DNA of 64,000 nt from Pseudomonas yamanorum. Its GTDB lineage: Bacteria > Pseudomonadota > Gammaproteobacteria > Pseudomonadales > Pseudomonadaceae. Positions 32,994-39,583 of this stretch are shown piece by piece. The DNA is taken from positions 186,001-250,000 of the forward strand of contig NZ_LT629793.1 of NCBI RefSeq assembly GCF_900105735.1, read 5' to 3'. A program made the position numbers and the translations under genes. Position 1 is the stretch's first letter. Every line of letters begins with the position of its first letter. The notes beneath the pieces are model-generated. The model did no database searches. It was not told where the DNA came from and saw only the letters and a list, made by a program, of their open reading frames with translations.

Positions 32994-33374
32994 ATGCGCC
33001 TTTCCAGACTCGCACCCGCCGCCGCCCTGTTCAGCCTGTTCACCCTCACCGCCCAAGCCGCCGACCTGTCAGCCCTCACGGGCGCCCTGTCATCTGCCCT
33101 GGGTGGCGCCAGCAACAGCAACAACACCGTCAACGCCAATAACGCCAACTGCCAACAACAGATCCGCGACCTGCAGACGAATATCAATGCGGCCAACGCC
33201 AAGGGCGATACCCTGCGCGCGACCGCGTTCCAGGCAGCGCTGACTCAAACCAACAAAAGCTGCAGCAACAGCGCTTACAACGCTCAGGCGCAGGTGGATA
33301 CCAATCCCCAACGCCAGCAAAACGTGAACAAGGCTGCGGATGCGATCAACGCCATTGGCGGGCTGTTCAAGTAA
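32994..33374 (+). CDS. Small secreted Asn/Ala/Gln-rich protein
   Basis: 126 residues. Signal peptide MRLSRLAPAAALFSLFTLTA, cleaved after AQA. The mature protein is rich in Asn, Gln, Ala and Thr (SNSNNTVNANNANCQQ), with two cysteines, C49 and C88 or so. Low complexity, helical, no catalytic motif; function unknown. GAGG stands six bases upstream; a terminator follows. Confidence 0.6.
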   Translation: MRLSRLAPAAALFSLFTLTAQAADLSALTGALSSALGGASNSNNTVNANNANCQQQIRDLQTNINAANAKGDTLRATAFQAALTQTNKSCSNSAYNAQAQVDTNPQRQQNVNKAADAINAIGGLFK

Positions 33375-33395
33375 GTTGGAATGCCCTGTGAGAAA

Positions 33396-33419
33396 GGCCC
33401 GTGATTGCGGGCCATTTTT
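33396..33419 (+). terminator. Rho-independent terminator
   Basis: GGCCCG / CGGGCC stem with a six-base loop, then ATTTTTC. Ends the transcript of the secreted protein gene. Confidence 0.8.
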
Positions 33420-33428
33420 CTGCCAAGC

Positions 33429-34403
33429 CTATCGTTGATAAGCTTTTCGGTATGTTGTTGGGCTCACGCCCACGATCGAGAAAAAGTGCTGACGTAACGA
33501 CAGGCTTGTACCAAACCCGCAGGAACCGGCGATCGTCTCAATGCTATGGTCGGTTGTTTCTAGCTGCAGTTGGGCTGCCTTGATTCGCTCGTTCGTAAGC
33601 CACTTCCCAAACGTCGAGCCGGTGAGTTGCTTGAAGTGTCGAGTGAAACTACGCCGACTCATCGCCAGCCTCGTCGCGACTTGATCGATTGACAAAGGTT
33701 GGCCCAGGTTTGCCCGAAGCCAATCCAGCAACTGGCCGAGGCGCTGGTCGCTTGCGCCTTGAGGAACAGGCTGACTGATGAACTGAGCCTGGCCGCCGTC
33801 CCGATGTGGGGAAACAAGCAGTTGACGCGCCAACGCGTTGGCAACCCCCCGCCCATAAATGCGCCTGACGATGTGGATACAGCAATCGAGCCCCGCGGCC
33901 ACGCCCGCCGAGGTCAGGATTTGCTCCACCTCGACATAGAGCACTTTGGGGTCTACTTCGATGCGTGGGAAATCTCGCGCCAGATGCGCCGCCCAAGCCC
34001 AGTGCGTGGTTGCCCGCTTGTCGCTCAGCAGCCCCGCATGAGCAAGCACGAACGCCCCCAGACACAGGCCGACGACCAGCGCGCCTCTTGCATAAGCAGC
34101 CTGAAGCGTTTCGAGGAGTGCTGTCGGCGGCGTTTCGGTGACATCCCGCCAGCTTGGAACAATCACGATATCGGCCCCGGCCACCTGATCCAGACCATGG
34201 TCGCAGTGGATGGCGAAACCGGCGTTGGTAACCAGCACGCCCTCCTCGCCCGCACAGACCACCAGATCGAACCAAGGCGAATCCCCCACTCTGCGATCTT
34301 TACCAAACACCAGGCAGGGCACGGACAGGTGAAAGGGGCTGATGCGGTTAAACGCGATGACTGCAACGCTCACACTTTTTTTCACGGAGGCTGGCCTGAT
34401 CAA
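33429..34403 (-). CDS. GlxA family transcriptional regulator (DJ-1/PfpI domain plus AraC domain)
   Basis: 324 residues. The N-terminal 190 residues are a DJ-1/PfpI-like domain (VAVIAFNRISPFHLSVPCLV at the start, LVVGLCLGAFVLAHAGLL at the nucleophile-elbow position). The C-terminus has an AraC helix-turn-helix pair (VATRLAMSRRSFTRHFKQLT, IAGSCGFGTSLSLRQHFF). Such activators sense unknown ligands. It diverges from the alpha/beta hydrolase at 34523, so it probably controls it. Confidence 0.82.
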   Translation of the reverse strand: MIRPASVKKSVSVAVIAFNRISPFHLSVPCLVFGKDRRVGDSPWFDLVVCAGEEGVLVTNAGFAIHCDHGLDQVAGADIVIVPSWRDVTETPPTALLETLQAAYARGALVVGLCLGAFVLAHAGLLSDKRATTHWAWAAHLARDFPRIEVDPKVLYVEVEQILTSAGVAAGLDCCIHIVRRIYGRGVANALARQLLVSPHRDGGQAQFISQPVPQGASDQRLGQLLDWLRANLGQPLSIDQVATRLAMSRRSFTRHFKQLTGSTFGKWLTNERIKAAQLQLETTDHSIETIAGSCGFGTSLSLRQHFFSIVGVSPTTYRKAYQR

Positions 34404-34404
34404 G

Positions 34405-34443
34405 ATTGGCCCGATTCTAATGAAAAATGGTCATTGGGCCAAT
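34405..34443. promoter_or_regulatory. Inverted repeat between the divergent GlxA-type regulator and hydrolase genes
   Basis: ATTGGCCC (34405-34412) and GGGCCAAT (34436-34443), perfect 8-bp arms 31 bp apart (three helical turns). This is a likely binding site for the AraC-type regulator. Confidence 0.55.
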
Positions 34444-34522
34444 GGTACCAATGCTCGGATACGTCCACTCTGATCCCAGCTGCATTTCGCCGGGAAATGC
34501 GCAAATCAGAGCCCAGGCCTCA

Positions 34523-35491
34523 ATGAACATCGCGACCTTTTGCACCCTAGGAGTACTTATGACGACGCTCTCGATGACCGAACCGACATACGCTGCCGAA
34601 CCGGTGCCCTCCATCCCCTACACCACCGAGTCCACTGGCTATCACTGGACCAGCGTGGAAGGCGTAAAGGTTTTCTATCGTGAGGCCGGCCCCAAAGGCG
34701 CGCCGACCCTTGTGCTGCTCCATGGCTACCCTTCTTCGTCGCGCATGTGGGACTCGTTGATACCGCTGCTTGCTGATCGGTATCACGTGATCGCACCCGA
34801 CTACCCTGGGTTCGGCAGAAGCGATGCACCCTCTGTGGCGACCTACGCCTACACGTTTGACCATCTGGCCGACACCATGAGCAAGCTGCTCACGCAATTG
34901 CGCATCGATGAGTACACCCTGTTCATGCAGGACTACGGCGGCCCGATAGGCTTCCGGATGATCCTCAATGCGCCGCAAAAACTGCACGGCATCATCATCC
35001 AGAATGCCAACGCCTATAACGAAGGCCTGGGAGCCAAGTGGGCGAACATCGCCAAGTATTGGAAGGCCCCTACCGAACACGCCGAGCAAGTCGATGCGTT
35101 CATCGGATACGAAGGCACGAAGCAGCGCCACTTGGGCACCAGCCCTCATCCCGAGCGTTACAACCCTGATGCCTGGGAAGACGAGTTTGCCGCATTGTCC
35201 CGCCCGGGCCAGCGGGCGATACAGTCGGCGTTGTTACTGGACTACCAAAACAACGTCGCCTCTTACCCAAAATGGCAGCAATGGTTGAAAGACAATCAAC
35301 CGCCCATGTTGGTCATGTGGGGGAAATACGACCCGTCGTTCATTGTGCCGGGGGCCATGCGTTACAAGGATGATGTGCCGGGTGCAGAGGTTCATGTTCT
35401 GGATGCGGGGCATTTCGCACTGGATGAGAAAACTGAACAGATTGCCAGCCTGACGCGGCTGTTTATGGCGCGCATTACCGGCGGTAAATAG
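34523..35491 (+). CDS. Alpha/beta hydrolase, haloalkane dehalogenase/epoxide hydrolase-like
   Basis: 322 residues. The N-terminus MNIATFCTLGVLMTTLSMTE ending PTYA could be a weak signal peptide, so the enzyme may be exported. Oxyanion loop HGYPSSSRMWDS, nucleophile Asp137 in MQDYGGPIGFRM, acid in WGKYDPS, and His in DAGHFALDE. An Asp nucleophile points to haloalkane dehalogenase or epoxide hydrolase chemistry rather than esterase. Start uncertain: the earlier frame at 34427 lacks a signal. Divergent from its probable regulator. Confidence 0.78.
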   Translation: MNIATFCTLGVLMTTLSMTEPTYAAEPVPSIPYTTESTGYHWTSVEGVKVFYREAGPKGAPTLVLLHGYPSSSRMWDSLIPLLADRYHVIAPDYPGFGRSDAPSVATYAYTFDHLADTMSKLLTQLRIDEYTLFMQDYGGPIGFRMILNAPQKLHGIIIQNANAYNEGLGAKWANIAKYWKAPTEHAEQVDAFIGYEGTKQRHLGTSPHPERYNPDAWEDEFAALSRPGQRAIQSALLLDYQNNVASYPKWQQWLKDNQPPMLVMWGKYDPSFIVPGAMRYKDDVPGAEVHVLDAGHFALDEKTEQIASLTRLFMARITGGK

Positions 35492-35674
35492 TCAGTGCCG
35501 GCACTTTTCCAGGCCCAATAAAAATCGCTTCCACTGTTTAAAAACTTCTCGGTTTTTTAAGGGCCAGCAAGGCAAATCGCTTTAACTTGCGGGACGTTTC
35601 CTAGAGAATCCTTCGGCCTTGTGCCCGCTGGAATCACTGGCTAGTCTTCGCTTCGTCGCTGCATATCAGCGATC

Positions 35675-35795
35675 GGGTGTGAGAATCCGGAACCAGTAGG
35701 CGCCAAGCGCCACTACCGTCTGTAGCATGCTCTATGGCGGCTGTGTGCGGGCAGACTTCGGTCTGGCCGGAGTCCTACTGTCCGGTATTCTCACC
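35675..35795 (+). ncRNA. Highly structured leader RNA upstream of a DUF6124 gene
   Basis: A long outer stem pairs GTGAGAATCCGGA and AGTAGG at 35679-35700 with CCTACTGTCCGGTATTCTCAC at 35774-35793. Inside are two hairpins: GGCG-CCAA-GCGCC (35699-35712) and GGCAGAC-TTCG-GTCTGGCC (35750-35768), giving a three-way-junction shape. It ends 74 nt before the ATG at 35869. No U-tract follows, so it acts as an RNA domain rather than a terminator. I recall similar elements before paralogous genes of this family but cannot verify it. Confidence 0.6.
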
Positions 35796-35868
35796 CTGCA
35801 CATAGCTGCCACCTTTTGTCGAGTGAGACCGACACCAGGATGGCTCCCCCCTCAGTAGGAGCTTATGC

Positions 35869-36174
35869 ATGGACAAGATCGTTCCAGACCCACCTCGTAC
35901 CACCCGGGACCGCGAAGCCTTTGATCGCGCCTTGAGTCACTACCTCCGACCCGATCCCGTCTCCCACCCAATATTTACCGTTCACCAAGACGTCAGCTTT
36001 GAAGACGCAATCGCCCAAATCTCTGAATTGCTGCGCTGTGCAGCCGCAACGGCTGAGAGTTCTGTGCAGGGATCATCTGGAGAAAACCGCGATATGGCAC
36101 GTTCCACCGTGCACCTGATCGACATGGCCAGAACTTTGGCAGATCAGGCGTTGGATTGTTTAAAACCGCACTAA
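35869..36174 (+). CDS. DUF6124 (formerly DUF3077-like) family protein
   Basis: 101 residues beginning MDKIVPDPPRTTRDREAFDR, a start shared by a Pseudomonas-specific multi-copy family. The middle and end (SELLRCAAATAESSVQ, then MARSTVHLIDMARTLADQAL) form a helical domain. No catalytic motif, signal or membrane helix. AGGAG lies seven bases before the ATG. The structured leader suggests post-transcriptional control. Function unknown. Confidence 0.75.
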   Translation: MDKIVPDPPRTTRDREAFDRALSHYLRPDPVSHPIFTVHQDVSFEDAIAQISELLRCAAATAESSVQGSSGENRDMARSTVHLIDMARTLADQALDCLKPH

Positions 36175-36368
36175 CGCAGTATGGGGGCTGATCAAATCAG
36201 TCCCGTCTATCCCAGGGGCTGCGCCCAGACGCCTTCAGCGGAATTACGAGGTCATAAATCCGGTCATTCGGTAGCGTTTCTACCGAAAAGACCTCATGCC
36301 AATCCAGCTCGGCTGAGCCAAACCACGATCAACAACTAACCTTGAGTTGAACCTCAGAGGTTTTGACC

Positions 36369-37061
36369 ATGTGCGGAAGACTTTCCCAGTACAGCGGGAT
36401 TCACGACTTCGTTGCAGCGCTGAGCATGCCCAATGCGCTTGTGAGTTCCGTGGGTGAGCTGCCGCTGGAGCGCTACAACGTGGCGCCTTCAACCAAAGTC
36501 GCCCTACTCCACCTGCAGAGCGAACTGCTTCACGCCGACAGGGTGCGCTGGGGATGGCGTCCACACTGGGCCAAGGATCGCGCCGCGCCGATCAATGCCC
36601 GCGTCGAAAAGGTGGCCCACGGCCCGTTCTTCCGCGCGATCTGGCCGCACCGGGCAATCACGCCCATCGATAACTGGTTTGAGTGGGTGGACGAAGGCGG
36701 GACGAAGAAGCAGCCCTACCTGATACGCCGGCGAGATGGAGCGCCCGTGCTGTGCGCAGCCGTTGGCCAATTGCCCGACAGTGATCAAGGACCTGGCGAT
36801 CAGGATGGCTTCGTGATTATCACCGCCGACAGCGCTGGCGGCATGGTAGACATCCACGACCGACGCCCCGTGGTGCTGACGCCTGACCTCGCCCGGGAAT
36901 GGTTGGACCCGGCCACACCCAAGGAGCGCGCCGAGCAGATGGTGCTCCACCAAGGCGAACCAGCCGAGGCCTTCGAATGGTTCAGGGTAGATACTGCCGT
37001 GGGCAATGTGCGGAACAACGGGACGGCGCTGATCCAACCTATCAGCGCGCAATGGCCCTGA
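36369..37061 (+). CDS. yedK: YedK/HMCES-type SOS response-associated protein
   Basis: 230 residues. MCGRLSQYS at the start places the catalytic Cys at position 2; ERYNVAPSTKVALL supplies the conserved Asn region; INARVEKVAHGPFF and DNWFEWVD carry the Asn, Arg and Glu of the active site; the late IHDRRPVVLT contains the active-site His (here after VD). HMCES proteins form a thiazolidine DNA-protein crosslink with abasic sites in single-stranded DNA. ATG 36369 is fixed because Cys2 must follow the Met. An integrase remnant starts 28 bases downstream. Confidence 0.88.
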   Translation: MCGRLSQYSGIHDFVAALSMPNALVSSVGELPLERYNVAPSTKVALLHLQSELLHADRVRWGWRPHWAKDRAAPINARVEKVAHGPFFRAIWPHRAITPIDNWFEWVDEGGTKKQPYLIRRRDGAPVLCAAVGQLPDSDQGPGDQDGFVIITADSAGGMVDIHDRRPVVLTPDLAREWLDPATPKERAEQMVLHQGEPAEAFEWFRVDTAVGNVRNNGTALIQPISAQWP

Positions 37062-37088
37062 CGTACATGCATTTACCATTGCACGCGA

Positions 37089-37707
37089 ATGGGACTGACT
37101 GAAAAAGCAAACTCTTGCTTTGGCGTTCGCCGCAACAAGGAAAAGCCACGGGACTATTATGCCGGTGAAACCGTATGGAACGCGGTATATGCGGAGGCGG
37201 TACAGGAGCTCAAGGACGCGATGGATCTGGCCTACCTGACCGGTCAACGTCCCGCCGATGTGCTCAAGATTGCAGCCACCGACTTGGAACAATGGTTTTT
37301 TGCTGATTGGTCAGGGCAAGACCGAAAAACGTCTCCATCTTCGTTTGGAGGATGCCGGAATTCAATCCGGCCTGAGTAGCTTTATCGACGACCTGCAAGA
37401 ACGCAGAGCCGTCAATGGAATCCGCACGTCAACGTTGATAACAAACGCGTCTGGACTTCGGATGAGCCAGCAGATGTTGCGTAATCGGCGGGACTACGCA
37501 CGAGAGAAGGCAGCAATCAAAGCATCAGATGATGGTGATCCTGCGCTGGCAACGAGCATTAGTCAGTTCGAGTTCTAGGATATCCGGCCAAAAGCTGCTA
37601 GTGAGATCGAGCTGACGCAAGCGAGCCCCCTACTAGTTCACTCCACAGAGGAAATGACCAAGAAGGTATATCGGCGAGTCGGTGAAATTGTGAAGCCTAC
37701 GAAATGA
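37089..37707 (+). pseudogene. Broken phage tyrosine-recombinase (integrase)
   Basis: Segment 1 (37089-37290) reads GVRRNKEKPRDYY then AMDLAYLTGQRPADVLKIA, the integrase catalytic entry with the Arg in GQRP. Near 37290 a frameshift moves to the frame of 37258-37578, giving KTEKRLHLRLEDAGI and RDYAREKAA. A nonsense TAG at 37576-37578 interrupts what should be FQFRDIRPKAASEI; after it the frame continues DIRPKAASEIELTQASPLLV through VYRRVGEIVKPTK to 37707. The N-terminal roughly 150 residues are missing. Clearly non-functional. Confidence 0.85.
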
Positions 37708-37831
37708 CCCATTGCTACCCGTACGACAGGCAGAAAACGGCCAAGAGGGGCCGCTCGCCCCCGGCGACCGATTCCAGTAGTAAAGATGTGCCCCGTAAAA
37801 CATATATTGCATTACCGTCTATGCTCGACTC

Positions 37832-38308
37832 ATGGAGACCGATGACGACATACTGACAATGACAAGTAAAATAGATGATGTGCTTTACATTTCAGAAAGC
37901 AGCTTTGATAGGCAAATCCAATTGCTTTCCGAATTTGCGAGTCAAACACCACTTGAGTTGGTTGTTTGGCTTTATCCGGACTCAAGTGCCAACAGCATAA
38001 TGGGTTTTGACGTTCATTCGCCCACTGCAGTCAATGCAATATCCGTTACAACTTACTCCGACGGAGTTATCGGCAGATGCACTCAACGACTCCCAATAAC
38101 TGACGATCTAATTAAAAGAATTGCCCTCAATGAATGTGCTTTTATGAAAAGTTGCGACAGTCTATGCGTCTACTATCTTGAAAATTTCAACTGGCAAGCG
38201 AGTGTGATATTTCACGAAGGAGTTATCTTGGTTAGGGATCACTCACTACTTGTTAACCTAAAATCTTTTGATTTCAAAGCCTCACCAAATGCCCCCTCTT
38301 GGTGGTGA
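37832..38308 (+). CDS. AT-rich orphan protein of unknown function
   Basis: 158 residues, no signal peptide. Starts METDDDILTMTSKIDDVLYI; an internal Met at residue 10 (37859) is also possible. Segments such as LLSEFASQTPLELVVWLYPD and VISLL-like beta strands suggest a small globular domain. Two cysteines pairs (NECAFMKSCDSLC). Its codon usage and AT content differ sharply from the core genes. Possibly an immunity or accessory gene of a degraded island. Confidence 0.45.
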   Translation: METDDDILTMTSKIDDVLYISESSFDRQIQLLSEFASQTPLELVVWLYPDSSANSIMGFDVHSPTAVNAISVTTYSDGVIGRCTQRLPITDDLIKRIALNECAFMKSCDSLCVYYLENFNWQASVIFHEGVILVRDHSLLVNLKSFDFKASPNAPSWW

Positions 38309-38496
38309 TAGACGTCGGCCCTCTAACGGCAGGCATTTCCTACAAGGGGGCGACAGGCAACGCCATCACGAACAAAGTAGGTGGTCGCTTTGGCAGTCCA
38401 TCGGTCGTATTTTCTATTGATCCTAACGCAGTGAATTGGGGCGGACGTTGGGGTACTAATATAAACGTAGAATTTGGTGGTTATAACAATTCTTAG
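38299..38496 (+). CDS. Short AT-rich ORF, possibly a gene fragment
   Basis: 65 codons, ending GGYNNS. The ATG-less start is a TTG at 38299, overlapping the previous stop. The C-terminal part (TNKVGGRFGSPSVVFSIDPN, WGGRWGTNINVEFGG) is Gly/Asn-rich and beta-like, recalling C-terminal ends of exported toxins or tail proteins. Probably a remnant. Confidence 0.3.
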   Translation: MVVIDVGPLTAGISYKGATGNAITNKVGGRFGSPSVVFSIDPNAVNWGGRWGTNINVEFGGYNNS

Positions 38497-38505
38497 GGGG
38501 TGGGT

Positions 38506-38847
38506 ATGCGTAGTTTAAAAAGCCCGAGATTCAAAAAAATCAGGCCTCTAATTGCGATAGTGTTGATCGTCGTGATCGCAGGATTTGTGCTGAGGTACTA
38601 CGAGGCAAAGGATGAGGCTAATATTGCGCTTCAAGAGTATTTACGCTCAAACCAACAGATCGCTACTCAGATAGGCAATGTCGCTTCCTTAACATTGCTG
38701 AAGCGGTTCACATATTATAAAAGTGACACTGAACCAGGTTTTCATCAGTACCTTTACTTGGTCAAAGGCGAGCATGGGTGCATGACTGTAGAAGTCAGAA
38801 GGATCGAGGGGAGTTCGCAGATTGTGATCAGTGATATACAGCAGTAG
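38506..38847 (+). CDS. Small membrane-anchored protein
   Basis: 113 residues from ATG 38506 (AGGGGG close upstream). A basic N-terminus is followed by one membrane helix (PLIAIVLIVVIAGFVLRYYE) and then a globular beta/alpha domain ending GSSQIVISDIQQ. The tail resembles short Coa1/DUF-type anchored domains but the match is weak. Part of the AT-rich stretch. Confidence 0.45.
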   Translation: MRSLKSPRFKKIRPLIAIVLIVVIAGFVLRYYEAKDEANIALQEYLRSNQQIATQIGNVASLTLLKRFTYYKSDTEPGFHQYLYLVKGEHGCMTVEVRRIEGSSQIVISDIQQ

Positions 38848-39255
38848 CAGTGCTGTTGAGAGCAGTAAGGAAGCTGAATTAATGCCTGTTTTGATTCTGG
38901 ACTGGCAGTAAACACTCTTCTTGGCTTGCCAGCCATCTTTGAGGGGCCGGACAGATTGGAGGCTCATGCTTTGCGTACCGGTCTTTGTCGGATGGGTGAG
39001 CGCATGTTTTCCATGCCCACTCTCCCCGGAATTAGCGCGGTAGTTGAGATGGGGCGAATCGGCTCTAATTTTGTAGAGCATTGAATGACTGCTTTTGGCT
39101 GTTGGTGGACGCTGATGCTCCTTAGTCTCGAGCATAATCCCACGTCCAATCGAGGAGAAGCACAGCAATAACGGTGTCTTGAATTTCCCGAAAAAAGGCA
39201 AGGTTGCGGAAGCGATCCGAAAAATTGCGGAAGCAATGACCAAATCGCAGGCAAT
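38848..39255. other. Non-coding remnant sequence before tRNA-Cys
   Basis: About 400 bp with no supported gene. Short degraded coding traces are visible, for example a frame near 39180-39255 reading FPKKGKVAEAIRKIAEAMTK, which looks like the end of a lost gene. I see no direct repeat of the tRNA end that would mark an attachment site. Confidence 0.4.
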
Positions 39256-39260
39256 AAAAA

Positions 39261-39290
39261 ACCCCGTAGACGTTAATCTACGGGGTTTTT
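39261..39290 (-). terminator. Terminator of tRNA-Cys
   Basis: ACCCCGTAG / CTACGGGGT hairpin with a T-tract on both sides (AAAAAA upstream, TTTTT downstream), six bases beyond the tRNA on the minus strand. Confidence 0.8.
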
Positions 39291-39295
39291 AAGAG

Positions 39296-39369
39296 TGGAG
39301 GCCGAGGTCGGAATCGAACCGGCGTAGGCGGATTTGCAATCCGCTGCATAACCATTTTGCTACTCGGCC
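39296..39369 (-). tRNA. tRNA-Cys (GCA anticodon)
   Basis: Minus strand: GGCCGAG pairs with CTCGGCC, then T and an encoded CCA; the anticodon loop gives GCA (CGGATTGCAAATCCG), and the T loop GGTTCGATTCC is canonical. About 74 nt with CCA. A degraded island with an integrase remnant lies just downstream of its 3' end, which fits tRNA genes being used as integration sites. Confidence 0.95.
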
Positions 39370-39583
39370 TCAAACGATCAATGCCTTACAACCGACATTA
39401 ACCGCATACAAACTTGAGTGGGCTATGTGAAGCTTGCCTCTACTCTATCTCATTGAAAACATTGAAGTTTTTAATGCTTCAGTGCGTTCGATGGGCGCAA
39501 TTATGTACTCATTTGCCAGGGCTTGCAACCCCTTGATTTCAAAAAATATTCTCTCAAGGGGCTTCGTTTCCCGGTGGGCTACC

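Noticed and set aside
38689..39243. Minus-strand ORF of 184 codons near tRNA-Cys
   Set aside because: No ribosome-binding site, no recognisable domain, and it overlaps the plus-strand membrane-anchored gene; likely chance within AT-rich remnant DNA.
39255..39400. Direct duplicate of the tRNA-Cys 3' end as an island attachment site
   Set aside because: No second copy of the tRNA end was found within the window, so no attachment site is claimed.
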